Assembly (NCBI RefSeq): GCF_947623445.1
Contig: NC_135248.1
Coordinates: 14,951,820-15,015,819, forward strand
Direction: 5' to 3'
DNA length: 64,000 nt
Origin: Clavelina lepadiformis
Taxonomy: Eukaryota > Chordata > Ascidiacea > Aplousobranchia > Clavelinidae
Of this stretch, positions 1 to 14,363 are shown one piece after another. Numbering within the stretch: the first letter of the stretch is position 1; every line of letters begins with the position of its first letter. Below the pieces are notes generated by a model, which made no database searches, was not told where the DNA came from, and worked only from the letters and a program-made list of their open reading frames with translations. The position numbers and the translations under genes are program-made.

Positions 1-148
1 GTATACAAACCCATATCGATCAAATCGACACGGATCACATCAAGTAAGCAACCACGTGGAGAATTACTTGGCAACTAAGAAAGAAGTTTCAAATTGAATT
101 AAACAGTGAGCGAGTGAGCATGACTGTAATTTAGAAACTTTGCACTAC

Positions 149-3100
149 CTGGGTGGCACTGTTGAGGCGATCAAAATGCGTCTGTTCCACTTCGCCTCTA
201 ATGTCAGTGTTGCCGTTGATGTATGACAGCGTTCCTGGTTGTCCATTACGTAGAAATTCGTTTTGAACCGTGATATGGCCTAAAAGAGAAAACGTGATTA
301 CACCGCACGCGTATTTCTTTATGCTTAATGCATAAAAGTTAGTCCATTTTGCTTTCTTTTATGTTCCATGTTAAACATCAGAATATACCTAAGTTGGCGA
401 CAAGTAGTCTGTCAGCATGACTGCTCTCCGGGATGAGAATAACCGGGGCATCAGCCTCAATGTTGAGCAAGACACGAGCTTGACGGCGGGATGTTGTTCG
501 AACGTTTTGTCCAATGGACGATGCCCGCATTCGACCAAGTACCTATTTCACAAATTTCAAGGCAAAAATATTACTACTGTTGCGTTTTATTCGCAATTTT
601 TTACCTGGTGTTTGTGGTATAATTATGGCTACGGTGATTATAACACAATATTGTTCAAATTCTGCATTAACACTCTTTAAGGTTGGGATCAAAGCAGTTC
701 AAATCTGACCTCCTGTAATAGTTGGAAGTGCTGGCAATAAGCTACTGTTTCGTGTTGAAATCTCATCGTGTGGACATAGCGAATGGAAGACATTCGTAGT
801 TTGACGCTAATATCGAAGTCTCTTAACAAATCTTCATCGTATTGGTGATGTCTCCAAATTTCGAAATCCAAGGCTTTTTCGCCGGTGAAAATGAACCTTT
901 CACGATACAGGGATCCGTTTGGACTGAGATCGGACACCTCAAGATTTCCTAAATGACCGAATACGCGAACTGTTTCGTCTGCAAACACAACGATCGAAGG
1001 GGGTCTGTTAAGCTGTGAATTGTCAGAATACTTCACTCTATCATTAATGTGCTCAACTACCCCAAGCATATTTCAATGATACTTGCGATATCTTGTCGTG
1101 AAAATGGTGGCAAAGGATAATTTAAAGAATAAGTTTTTAAGAGTTAATATTCCGTCAGGTATAAACGGTTAGCACCTCTTATTTTAACGCTAGATTGTAA
1201 TCCAGCCACTCTTGCTTTCAGCAGCTTGTACTCTGGCTTATTGAAGGTCAAACTAAACGAGTGGACGTTGAAATCGACTTCCGAATTGATGAACGCATCC
1301 GGTTGATTCTCATAAAATGACTGAATGTCCATTTGCTTGTCCCATGGAAACTTTTCTTCCGTCTCTGCATCCGCCCTGTCTGCCTTTTCTGGCGATGTGC
1401 CAATGCTGAAGAAATCGAGCAAAACCACCCACGTTTGCAGATTCACCTAAAAGCGATTGAAATAAGTGAATAAGATATTGCTTAATAACGAAGACAGTAC
1501 AACACTGAAACAGCAACACAAATTGACAGTGGTGTACATTAAAAACGAAAAAAGCAAATGGAACGATAGGTTTGAGCACAAAAGCATCAACACCTTAATA
1601 TGAAAACTTACAAGCGTAAAAGTCTAACAACATCACGATTAAAATATCGTAATACATAAAAAGAACAAAATGAAACAAAAAATTGTAAAAATGGCAATCG
1701 GATATCAACCTTGCAGTCCAAGAAGTTGAAGTCAATGGTCACTCTTCGGTTGACATTATCATAAACATCTCTGTAAGCAGCACTTTTATCATCTACCAGG
1801 AAGGCGCGGATGCGGACGAGGGTTTTTTCTACATCTTCTTCACAAACGGCATCGTGGTTAATAGCAGAACCTGATTGTGTCTGCAAATCTTTAAGAAAAA
1901 GAAAAAGAAAACCCTATTTGCTGACGTGGAAAACAAAGATTTATTACAAGAGATTAATATCCAGGCAGGTTATGATGATTATCCGTAAACTTCCCTTTAA
2001 ATCTAAATTCATCAGCATTATTTCTTATATGTTTATTATTTATACGCAGTTTTCACACATTGTAATACATAATACAGTAACAGTTTCTTTCCCAAGCCAG
2101 TATATATACTTACTCAAATAAAGATCACTGTTTTTGCTCTATTAAGAAATGCTTACCCGGTGATAAGTAAAGGGACTCGAAGGGGCGAAATACGTCAATT
2201 GTTGTTCTGTTTGCAGCCAAACTGGTAACGGCTTGGGAAGAATGATTCTTGGCCGTAAAATGTGAAGTCGACTGTGACTTTTGAGGTACAAGGGGGAGGG
2301 CAAGGCCAGATGAGCAAACGGTAGACAAGAAATCTGTTTGTGAGGGACACTCATCGTTAGAATTATCTTCAGGAAAACATGACACCACTATGTGTCTGAT
2401 GGGAGAAGTTTCCTCCTGCTTGAGGTCTTCAACATCGAGGTTTCCGATTGAAAAGTTAAGTGAGGTTCCAAATCTATTTTCTGTCTCATATGCTCCATTG
2501 AATTTTTCCATTGTCACTTTTAAAATTCCCTTTTGATAAAAAATAACTCGGAATTAAAGGAACATATTTAACCTATAATCCTGAAAATTATTTGGAAAAA
2601 TATCTGTAATTGTTTTAATAAACAGACTTAGAAAACAAAAAGTTAATAACGCTCCATTACCTGCTTTTCATCATTTATATCTCCATTGAGCTGAAATATC
2701 AGGCAGGGAACAGAGAAGTCAGCACTTATAGGCGTAAACGTCTTCATAGACGAGTTCTGTGCATTCTGTGACTAAATACAAAAACGATGTAAAGCTTTTA
2801 TGCATGCTTGATGATAAAAAAATCAGTTTCCAATACAAAGTTAGATCACATTTAATTACTCACATAGTCGTGCACCGTGTTTTCCAAGCCCGTTATCTGA
2901 GAACTGACTTGCTCCATTCCAGTCAGAGATGTGCTCTGATGTGAAGATGCTGACAAACAAAAATAATTTTGCTTTTACACCGGTAGAAATAAAGCAGTTT
3001 TATAACGTCAAGATAGTAAATAAAAATAATAACTATTGTTCTTTTATTGCTGTAACTGCTTACTGCTAGATCTTGGGATTTTCGGTCCCGATTTATTTCG

Positions 3101-6100
3101 ACTTTGACGTGTTTCAACAAGATTCGAGTCTTGGGTTCTCGAGCCAAACTGGTGTTGATTTCGGGGAACTTCAACAAAACTTGTCGCCGATTCAAAGTGA
3201 GTTGGTTTTCGTCCATCATTACTTGAATTGATACTAATCGCATTTTCATACCTTTCATTGCAATCGATATCGCCATTATGGGAAATGTGCCGCAGGGTTT
3301 TGAGCACCTGCTCATAAACAGGCTTGGAAAGGGCGACCGATAGCGGTGAAGCAGCAAACACTGTGACGCACATTTGCTTGTCAGATACAACTCCGACGTG
3401 GGAAATAAAGCATGGGCATCGAGAATTTTCCGAACTGAAAATTACAGTATTTTGTGGTCAGAGGCGTCAAATCGTGTTTACACAACTATTTTTTAAACAA
3501 ATTACATTTACCAATAAAACATTGTTAGAACAATGACTTATACGCATTTTTATCAAAGCGAAAACAATCCAATACAATCAAATAAAACCGATTATTGTTT
3601 TGAAAGTGGTTTTGAATTTGAAAGCAAATCTTTCCCAATTAAATCCTCAGTTAACTTTTTCGTGTTTCACACCAATGTCTAGATGATAATTTTGTTGTCA
3701 TATGTGAGAACATTGCATGCAACGGTAATACAAGATACTCACCATTTCTCAAAAGTATATTTCTTGCAGCATTTTCGAACATCCAGTGACGATTTCGTAC
3801 TGGGTATATATGGTTTTCGGATGATCGTGAGTTGCAAGGAAGTTTTGTGAAGTATCTGGACATCTGAAGAACGTTGTTGGGAGCCACTCAAGTCTTCTTC
3901 GTTGATTGTCACATTTAAAAATCTAAAGCTGTCATTGAACGTTGATATTTTATCAGTTGCAACTACGAATAATAATCCAGGACAGCTGGAACAATTGAAA
4001 GTAATTTGATATTTTTGGTAGATAAAAACTTTACCTAATTAAATTACGCATTTTTGGTTTGGTAAACATTTACTTGTCTCTTTTCAGTTCCGAAATGCTA
4101 GGACCAATTTTCTGACTAGAAACTTTGTGTTTTAGTTGTTCTTTTTCAGCCATTTTTGCAGCCATTTCCACTTTTCGTTGACGGTGGCTTCGTAAGCTTA
4201 TGTTCACTACTTGTATGTTAAATTTATCCAGAGGACCTAATCCTCTAAAAAATTTAAAAAAAAGATATTTAAGAAATCGATTTTTAAACTAACATTAGAA
4301 GTCAATCAGACAAATTGCATCAAAACTTAATACAACATCACCTAGAAATTTCTTGATCATTTTCGATTGTGATTTGACCCAAGTTAGCAACAAGTAACTC
4401 AAAGCTGCCAGGACATTTTGGAAAGGCAACAATCGGTGTCTGCACTTGGAAAAAAAGGCGAAATTTTTCCTGGACAGATTTGGTTTGTTTTGCATTAAAT
4501 GCTTGAGAAGCTTTTTTTGGAGTGAAACTCGCTTCTAAAAACAAAAGGAAGCCATGCAAAAGTTTAGCATTTTTTGTAAAAACCATTTTAATTTAGAGCA
4601 ACCAGATTAAATTCACATTTACGTTATTGCATATTGTAATCGTATGATTCGATAAATACAAGATATTTTACCGTTTGTCACTACATTGTCAGCCATACTT
4701 TTGCTTAAGAAAGCCATACCATACTCTGACGCATTGTTCATGATATTACTTGCCAAATCTTTATACGCCTGTAAAAAATTACATCTGGTAGTTAGCAATG
4801 TGAGGTCAGAGGTCAAGAGGTTAGCAATGAGGAAAATTAATCAAAATAATTAGTGCTTCCCGGTAAAATTAAAAACATAAACTAACAACAAGCTGTAAAA
4901 TATTTGATAATTTGTAAAAAATACTAAATACCCTTATTGTTGCATTAGTCATCTGTGAAGTAATAATGTCATCAGTTTCATCGTAAAGGGCGAGCAACTC
5001 AGCGATCATTCGTGGAGCGTGAATATAACACGCTGAAGCTAATTCCACATGCAGCTTTGACTCGGTGCCTAACAACAAAAAGTCACAACTCGGTAGTTTT
5101 TAAACAAAACTATTTTTCAACATACATCTTCAATCAATTAAGCACATACGGTATAACCAAATATACCGTATGTTCTTTCTTCTAACAAACAGTAACATAC
5201 GTGCGTTACTGTGTTATATTACTCTGCACCCTATTTGAAAACACGTTGCTCCAAGTGTAATTATTCTATAATTAAAACTTGCTTTGAATATTCTACCTGT
5301 CTGGGTGATTGAGCTGTCTTTTTGGTCATCTGCTTTCATATCGGACAACATAGTATCTGACACATGGGTTCCATGAATATTTCCATTATCATGATTTTTA
5401 TCTGAAAAACTGGCCCTAGATTTTGATGCAGAAAGTGATTTGTCTTTAGATGGGGCGGCCGCTCTAACAGAACATTTCTGGAAATCTAAAGAAAATGCAT
5501 CAGACTTTTCGAGCAATTTGGCGGCATGAACTCTCTCTCTGCCTGCTTCTGCTTCACCACTAATATCAAGCTCATTTGTACCGATGCTAAGAACGGTAAG
5601 GGCTTGGAGATTGTTTAAACCAGTTGACCCCGTTGATAAATCATGAATTTGCAAACTGGCTACAGATCCAGTAACATTCAAATAACCAGAGTCTTCAACA
5701 TTCTGAGAAAGTTTTCCCAGCTCTGCGTCAATCTTTGTCCCTTGCGTTGTGACTGTGACTATTGGACGACCAATGACCGAGTGCGGGCCATAAACATGCC
5801 TGAGTAGTAAGACATTAACTTGTTGGAAATTAATGCTCATTTGTGTCTCATTTACATCTTGGGCATTTATATCTATTTGTTCTTGTGTAATAACAGGAAC
5901 ATCATTCAGCTGACTATCTCCAACTGATTCATTTGCTTCAGGATATTTTGAATTTTCTGACCTAAGCTTACTACTTGTGGGAAGCTTGAGCTTGTGAAGA
6001 AAAGTCAAGAGAGTGACCCAAGAACAAGCGTTGTACACAACATCAAGTTTGTTGAAGTTTGCGTTGATGACTTTACGCGTATTTAGTGCAACAAGCCTGG

Positions 6101-9100
6101 TTTTGGTCTCAGTATGAACTGACAACTCGTAAAGATCAGGTGAATGTCTCCGCATACTTTTCAGCTCCAATGTAATTAAATTTTCACCCATGGAAGAGGA
6201 ATTGGTGGCATCGTCAGTAAGAGTAATGTCCTCAGCAAAGTTTGTTCCAGAGAGATTAAGATCTGTCTGTCTGTCACCGAAGGAAGTGAATTCTTGTGGC
6301 TTTTCGGCCTCAGTGTTACGCACTGTATTTGTGGTGGATGTGTTCAGACTGTGAGATCTAGTAGTTGTTGATGCACAGCGCTTGAATGGAATAGCAGATG
6401 ATGAACCTGTTTGCAAAAAGTGAAATGTATGAGTTAAAAATGTATCTGGTTCCTATTTGTTAGCTGTCTCTTAGATATAACTCAGTAAGCGTCGTTCTAT
6501 GTATTTATCGAAATACTTCCAAAATCGGCTGAACATGTAAAGAACCTTATAGCATAGTTAAAGAGAGAATTTGTAGCAGGTATTATAACGTGTATTAATT
6601 GCAGGCGTGAAAAGATTTTAAATATTTCATGACGTACAGTAAATTTGGTGTCATCGCTTTGCGACTTTTTTTTGTTAATTGTTTAAAATTACTGTATTAA
6701 GATTTAGTATAAATATATGGGTGAAATTTAATTTGAGAAGATAGGTGGGAAGACGTACTTCTCGAGCCCAGAATAGTCCCGCATCCAACGTCCGTCAAGG
6801 CACTTTCATGAGAAGAAAGTAGGAACTTAAAATCTGGCCCGAGCTGCTGCATCAAATCAACCAACACAAGGCTACAAAATAACCGCCAAGTATTACAAGT
6901 TTAGCGCCGATGCTGAAAATACTTTACAGTGAAGAACCTAAAGTAGGAATAACAATTACCTGTACACTGAAAGACTGGCAGTTGTGTCGTAAGGTCGTTT
7001 TATGAACCTTGTATGTATTTGTTTGACCTCAAGCACAGATAAAGGCTCTTTATCTGTATCTTCCAGAAATACTGATATCTAAAGTAAGCTTTAATGCTTT
7101 TAACAGAAACTAGTTATGAAAAATGAAATAAATTGAATTGCGTTTTCCGAATAAAATAAGCCGGCACAACAGTACGAGTCAAATTGACTTAAGTCATATA
7201 GATTGTTGGTGAACTGTATAATAATAAACTTTATTTATCGGCGTCCCGAATACTTACTTCTTTGACGAGGAAGTCACAACATAATTGTGTAGAGAACGGT
7301 TTGGACCAATCATCACCTTCGTTTAAATCAGAATTTTCAAAAGTTTCTACTGAAGATTTTCTTTGCACACCTGAAGTATTGGTTGGTGAAGATAGTGATG
7401 ACGAAGTCTCAGGACTTTGATTTCCGAGAACTTCCATGCACTTCATGACTGTGTGTAACTAGAAATATAGTAAAAAGTATTCTTTATTTTAACCGTATGA
7501 CTAACTTTCTTTTGTTTAAGATAAAATAAAGTGACATTTCGGTCAAACGGTTTCAATGAACATATCAGGAATGGGCTTGTTCACTTCAAAAAGCAATTCA
7601 CACAACCTTGTCGTGACTAAAATGTAGCTTTAAATGAGGAAGGTTGCCAGAAAGCACAATAGCCGGCAATCGGGGATCGCGAGTGGAAACGATACGCTTA
7701 TCGGCAAGCAGAGTGACACTGAATCGTTCCACGATGTCCAACGGATTTTTATCTGTAGGTGTGTTTGTTTGCCGCTGTCCATTATTAGGAGTCACTTGCA
7801 CCTATGATATAGAGATGATTGTAGATAATTCGTTTACAATTCTATAGTTTTGACCGGAATATTTCAGCTATAAAATCAACTGTATGCTAAAATGTCTGAA
7901 GTAATGACCCATATCTGAAAAAAACATTGTTTGCTTTGTATTGTTTTGTTTTAGCATTACAAAACATGAAATATTAGGAAATTGATGAAGTAATTTGATA
8001 AAGAATACCTGCAGATCATCTAGCTGTAAATAATAACTCTCGTACATTCTCTCGTTTAATTTTCTATCATTTTGCAATTTTGGAACAAATGTGTCATTTT
8101 GGACATTGACATTATCAAATACATGAGTAGAATCCACAAATTCTTCTTGCAGATTAGTTTCTAGAGAATGGATTCTCTCAGGTACATTACTCTGCTCGTT
8201 TGGCGGAGTACTAGGCGGAGTGAAAAAATCATCATCATTATAATTTTCAAGCTCTTTGTCGCCTTGTTTCCCACGTGACTGTTCACCTGCAAAACAAAAC
8301 CTCATTGGTATTGTTAATGACTACGTATGCTATTAATACTGTACAAAAAATGGAAGCAACAAAAAATGTTCCAAAAGAAAAACTCAATGTTTGCTCCAAA
8401 GAGGTAATAAAATGTTTTGATTGTTTGTTTTTGTTTCGAGTAAAAATGAGTCACTATTAAATTTTAAAAAGCAGAAATGTCATCAATAAACTAAATAACA
8501 GCAAACCACCTTTGTCATAATTTTCAAAGATCATATGTCCAAGATTAAATACCACAACTCTGCAGTCTGAATCTGTCCAATCTTCAGGAATCGTAATCTC
8601 CGGTGCGAAGATATCTAATGACACTGCCCAACGCTTTCTGTTCATCTGTAATCGACATTTTTTTTGTTTATTGATTAATTTCCATTACGTCACTCTGAAT
8701 AAGAGTTCTCCTTGTTTGTCGAGCAGCTTATTTCAGCTCCAATCGAATCGACTTGTTTGAACCAAATGCCCACCTACTTACCGGGCCACGCAATTGATGA
8801 AGGCGCATTGTAAAAGCTCAAGCCGATTACCTCTACAACTTCTTTTCCTTCTAGAATGTTCCAGATGTGAGTTTTGATTTCAGCTTGTGCACGATTCATC
8901 CAGAATTCATAACTTTCCTTCATCGGTTTTGTGAGAATCTCGCTCTCTATTTCACGTAAAATATCTCGAGCGATGTAAATATTCATAATATTAATCATTC
9001 TCTTGATTTTAATTACATTATTGCTTAAATTATTTGTAATAGATCACACCATATCGGCCATTATAGCACGAATGCTGAAAGTAAAAGTCACAAAAGTATT

Positions 9101-12100
9101 TAAAATGGGTTCATACCTGTAGCTTTTGGAGTCTTAAAAAACGTTTTCAGCCGATCTGCAATACCGGGAATAAAGGTCAGTGACAGTGGGGCGGCGGCTA
9201 TTCCAAGGGAGTAAGAAAACAGACTGGAAGTAGTTTGGGGCAGCTTTTTGTAGGTAACACTTAGCACTGGATGTTCAGTCTCCTTTACTTCAAAAGATGG
9301 GCTATCAGCCTATTATTACATCATGGACATTACTTATTGCGCAGTTCAGCAGAACCAAAAGAGCTTGATTAAAAAAACTGTACTGTAGATATTCGAAATG
9401 GAATTAATAGATCTCTATATGTACTCATATTTGTAATAGCTGATGAACATCCGATTAATAAAATAATTCTTCGTACTGTTACTTAATGTACACAACTACA
9501 AATTTTTCAATTGGTATTAGATGACCTCTTGTGATACCTTACACTGTCCACCATTAAGCAGGTTGTTGACCCTTTCATTGGCAAAGGAACTCATTGCAGA
9601 TTCTTGCGAAGTAACATCACATGGCGAAGCTGGTTTTCGTTTTGGTCGAGGGGACGATTTGATGATGTTGCAAAAATACTTATTTTCTTGATCAAGATCT
9701 TTCAAAACGACGCCACCAAGGTTAATATTAATCTCGTGAGTACCGGACCTATATAGTAAAAAATTTAAGCCTGAACCTGACTTGACAAATGTTTAATAAC
9801 AAAATCGCCATGAATTATTACCACCTTTCTATTTGAAGTAGGTTGTTAGTTATTGGTGAGTTACAAAACAATAGAGAACAAATAGTTAAAATATATACAA
9901 GCAAACCTGTGAAGTGTTAAAATTTCAACACAAATAATTATTTAATGTATAAAATATTGCAGTACAATGATTAATTAATTTTAAAATATTTTTCCTGTCA
10001 AATTTCAATGTATGAATTGATACCTGGGTCGCCATTCACTAGCAAGGTGCACTGTGTTGAACTCCAAATTTAGCAAATCAGCTTGTGTTGTTTGGTCTGT
10101 ACAAACGTTTGTTAACTTGAAGGTTCCTTTTTTTAAAATGAAATTAAGTCTAAGTAAAACAGTATCCCTTCTCAGAAAAGTATCTGTCGTTTCTTCACTC
10201 AGCAATTCCTTCCCAAAGATTTCATCAAATTCGTCTTCGTCTACACAATAAGCGGTGCAACAAATCGAACAACGAACAACAAACTTTTTGTGAAAATTGC
10301 TTACAGGAAGACACTCACCCAAATCTTTATAAATATTCTCATGAGCGAGGAAAACTTTCTCCGCAGGTTTTATTTCGGTCGATGCAAAAGAGGACTTGTT
10401 AGAAGGTCCGGTATCTAATGAATGCGTTTGTGGCTGTGGTGACCGCCACCTGAACAAAGGATCAATAAAGTTATGTCCAAGTAAAATCTTGTACTTAGAG
10501 TTCAATTAAAAACTATATACCCGAACCATCCACCCCATTTCCAGCCCCTCCAAGATTTCTCTGATTTTGCACTGGCGCCTTGCACGTTGCAATTCTTGAA
10601 AAAAAAACTTGGAAAATAAAGATACTGACATCCGCGAACATAAACTTTACTACAAACTGTTTACTTGTTCGGTTTCTTGCTTTTTCCTTGTTTCTTTATC
10701 CATTTTGTCGTAGACCAGCTCACGGAAGACACGCAACTCGTCAAATGTAAGTTCACTGTCCATTTGTTGTACAATGGATGGTACGTCATTTATCTAAGAC
10801 ATATTCTAGAGTTTACCAGGTAAACTTTACCTACTATCAACAACTAATATATATGATCTAAGTGGTTATGAGAAAGTTAAATGAAGTCTAAAAGAATGAG
10901 AACAACAAAGAAGGGTTGGTTTAAAAATGTATTTTTCAGAAACCAATCACTTGAATAAAGCATCAGAGACGGTTGTCCAAATATACATCACCTCACATCT
11001 TACTTGCGTTTTTGTAACGTATCTCTCATTCAAGTACCGATGATAAGTTTTAACATATGTAGTGAGAAGTTTTGCTCGCTTTAAGACGAATTTCAGTGTC
11101 TGGCGTTGTTGTTTCCGTTTGACTCTTTCTATGTGGGTATTCATTGCCCATTTCCACCACACGGCTGGACTAAACAAATAGCTTAGGCTTAGTAGGTCAA
11201 GTCAACATATTTATATACTTGCAAATACCTATCAGTTATTTACGTAACAGCAAATATTAAATCGAAAATAAAATAATTTGAAAAAATGAAATGCACAAAT
11301 GGCCTGAAAATTATACCAGTAACAAGTTAGTCTAATAGGAAGCAACGTAATTACTTTTCTTTGACAGGAATCGTTGGCTTTCCAGCCTTCGTCATCCTGT
11401 TATCCCATCTGGCAATTTCAGTGGCTAGGGCAACCACTTGATTGTATTGCAGCTTATTTATTTGCAGTGGTATGCTTGGTAACTCCACGTCTAAGGTAAA
11501 CCGAGGACAATTGCGCGATCTCAAAGGAAGCTGACTGCATGCTTGAGTGAACCTAGCTTCACCACTAACAGGACACAGCATGTACTCATGCATGTTGTTT
11601 TCACCTGTTGTTTGGTGATCACCTCTCAGCAAACTCCCTATTTTCGCAGCACCTTTTGAACGCGTTGCCATCGCACCCTGTGTAAAACGGTGAAAGTTTT
11701 GAAACCTTAATTGTTGAGGAAAATTTGTTTGTTGAAATTTTCAAAATTTCATACACAAAGTGTTTGTAATCAATCAATATATTGTATACCGTAGAAGGAA
11801 TATAGTATAGAAGGAAATATCAAACAAACACAAACACACAAACTTATAGTGTTTTTTACTAAAGTAATTTAATTTAAGCAAAAACCGCTAAAGGTTTGCA
11901 GCGCTTGTATGTAGCCATCAATTGTCTCAGATGTAACTTACCACAATGTCATCATGAGATAAGTTACTAAAAATTATCGACTTTGCGTCCCAATAAAATG
12001 ACGCCTTGGACAAGCGTATTTTTTTCCACTTTCTCTCAGCACACTTCTCACTGGTAGATATTGGTTCCTGACAAAACATGTTATGAAAAACATTAAAATA

Positions 12101-14363
12101 CTTGACATAAACTTGATAAAACAGATAGATTTAGTCATGTAAAAATTACCATGTCATGTTTGTAACCAACAGAAGAATCTTATATTTGGTAATTTTAAGG
12201 TACACGACACGTACGTAGAGATATTTGATAACAAACTTTGCAAGAAACAAATATCTAAAAGAGCAGATAAATTGAATGCATTTTCATGCGTAAAAAATTC
12301 TCAGATGATATTTATCATTTGAAGTCAATCAATTAAATGACCAATCAATCAATTGTAAAAAAATATGTTTAATCTGTATACCCAATTTTCGTTTGTGCTT
12401 TGAGCAGACAAAACATCAACATGGAAACCACAAGAAAAATCTTCTGGTAGTGTTGTGTCATCTTCATATCTGACATGTACGTCGAATACCCGCACCTATA
12501 GAAAATAAATGACGGCCTTTCTTGGCAAAAACATCTAAATAATATACCGTATTAATATCGACATGGTTATGGACAACACAAAAATTATTGTTTACAAAAA
12601 TATACTTCGCATAATGTAAGTTGATTTTCTAGCAACACATAGGCCTACTTGTAGTTTTTCGAAGATATTTGTCGCAATACTAGAGAAATAAGAAAGTCCA
12701 ATTGAGTAGATAGATTTACTTGTTCCTTGCGATGCTCGCCACCTTTCTTCAAGTTCAGCAAGTTGTCTTAACTTTCTGTTTAGGGACGAAATAAGCTGAA
12801 GCCGAGCAGTAACCATATAATTACAAAATATAATCAAGATATACCAAATATCACTACCAGCGATTAAAAGTAATTACAAACGCAGATAAAGTAGATGTTA
12901 GATCTACACAAACAAGCATACGGCCACGTATTTGTAGGAGAGAGTCAGCCGTTTTATTTCTGTGTATCTCACCTGACTTGGAATCATTTTCTCATTTAAC
13001 TATATCAGGCCTGGCCAACCCGCGGCTCTTTCGTTCATATTGTATTTGTTTTTTAGCTTGTACAGTATAAATGACTTGTAAATTTCTGTCATTTTCATGT
13101 TGGTGTGTAACATGTACAATAAACGTAGTTGAACAAAGGTGTGTATGTGAGTGAGGAAGAGACGCGAGAGACGAAAAGTAAGTACTCTGACTGGTCGTCC
13201 ACCCCTGAACTATATGATGCACAACCACAACGAATAGATTACCGTCACAGCATTCAACTTCATCGTGTAAAAATACCTCTCTTTGAGCCTTTCTTTCTGT
13301 GTATTATCATCGTCTTTATTATGATGATTTTTGCTCGGGCTCGCTATGAGATATAACTTGTTGATTTCAACTACCCATGGTTCACTGCAATGAAAAGTAA
13401 TCGTGTTTATTCACTGAACTTTGTTGTTTAAGTTATGTAATACAACCATGATCGATATGTTAACTGTAACAGCATCCTATACAATATCATTACTGATATT
13501 TATTGATGCAAGTGATGAACCTGTAACTTTTATAGCTCGGAATTCGAATTGAAATTTTTCCAACGTATCCCCATGTTACTTCAATGCCAGGTAAATCGAA
13601 TTCCTTCAATGCATCTTTGCGAAGGTGCAATCCTTCCAGTTCCACGGCACCTACGACATTTACAGGCTATTAATTGCTTGCGATACCACATTTCAATACC
13701 GAGATATGGTTGTTTATGTTTATTAACTTTCAAAATAAAAACCAAATCAATGCGACAAAAGCGAAATAAAGAGCAACGTTCGACAGGATTTGCAGCAAGG
13801 TTCAGACTTAAGCACAGTAAGCATTGGGCTTCGGTAAAATACTCCAGGTTAAAAGTTGTCTATCATATACTCTGAATTCTCTTGCACAATGACCAAATTC
13901 ATACAAAGATGACAAAATAATTCAACTCTTTTTTCAACGATGTTAGTATTTTTTAAATGATAAAGTAGACTGACCTCTATTATATCAATTTTGCTCTCAA
14001 GTCTTATCATGTTTAAGAAACGATTTAGTTTTAGTAGATTAATCCAATTTATCAGAAACTGTATTTTACGACAATTTAAAAGTAAGTTTTAGCCAAAGAA
14101 CATGTCGCACAACCCCGTATCCACATTTAAATAAACTGTCTATTAAATAGAATATTCAATACTTTGCGTGCACTCGTTTTTAGTCACAAGCAATCGTAGT
14201 TAAAATTAAGAAAACCCTTCGCTTTATTTTATACTGACCACAAAGCTACTACAAGAAAATACAAACCTTGCAGAATTCCAATTGATAAATTTTCTTTGTT
14301 AAAGTTTTCGAAATATTTGCCAATGTAACGGTTAAGAAATTGCGATCCAAATCTTTCTAACAT
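149..14363 (-). CDS. VPS13D: VPS13D-like bridge lipid-transfer protein, N-terminal 36 exons (partial)
   Basis: VPS13 proteins are long rod-like bridges that carry phospholipids between membranes; the VPS13D branch is known to act at ER-mitochondria and peroxisome contacts and in mitochondrial clearance. The start at 14363 (MLERFGSQFLNRYIGKY) matches the chorein N-terminus, and the second exon carries the family block AVELEGLHLRKDAL. Further blocks follow the VPS13D order: WGGWF (10521-10594), KRWAVSLDI (8510-8645), FFTPPSTPPNE and ERMYESYYLQLDDLQ (8009-8286), VLSGNLPHLKLH (7607-7801), KPVYEQVLKTL (3064-3434), NLQTWVVLLDFF (1176-1446), LYRERF and RYVHTMRFQ (710-978), and ILIPESSHADRLLVANLG (389-542). 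All 36 exons join in frame, 7218 nt in total (2406 codons), and the last visible exon ends at a GT donor at 149, so the rest lies off the left edge. The VPS13D choice over VPS13A/C rests on these block similarities recalled from the family. No frame break was seen. The next upstream neighbour is more than 5 kb away. Confidence 0.95.
149..14363 (-). other. VPS13D: Exon map of the VPS13D-like gene
   Basis: Coding exons in transcript order, placed by GT/AG borders and phase: 14363-14267, 13650-13521, 13384-13277, 12775-12649, 12495-12382, 12067-11942, 11677-11355, 11169-11004, 10793-10665, 10594-10521, 10449-10319, 10240-10024, 9748-9538, 9309-9117, 8964-8831, 8645-8510, 8286-8009, 7801-7607, 7458-7258, 7078-6960, 6871-6759, 6406-5297, 5068-4932, 4768-4672, 4534-4342, 4244-4074, 3985-3743, 3434-3064, 2949-2864, 2771-2661, 2529-2157, 1888-1710, 1446-1176, 978-710, 542-389, 279-149. 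Least certain borders: the acceptor at 8964 (weak pyrimidine tract), the donor at 13521 and the acceptor at 2529. The 1110-nt exon 22 holds a low-similarity, Ser/Thr/Asn-rich stretch before the conserved INFQQVNVLLLRHVYG block. The introns hold no other gene that I can see; the one at 12776-13276 contains a hAT-terminus-like string near 13010-13030. Confidence 0.85.

Noticed and set aside
13005..13032. hAT transposon end (GGCCTGGCCAACCCGCGGCTC) inside a VPS13D intron
   Set aside because: Only one terminus-like string is visible; no partner end or target duplication could be found, so it is not annotated as an element.
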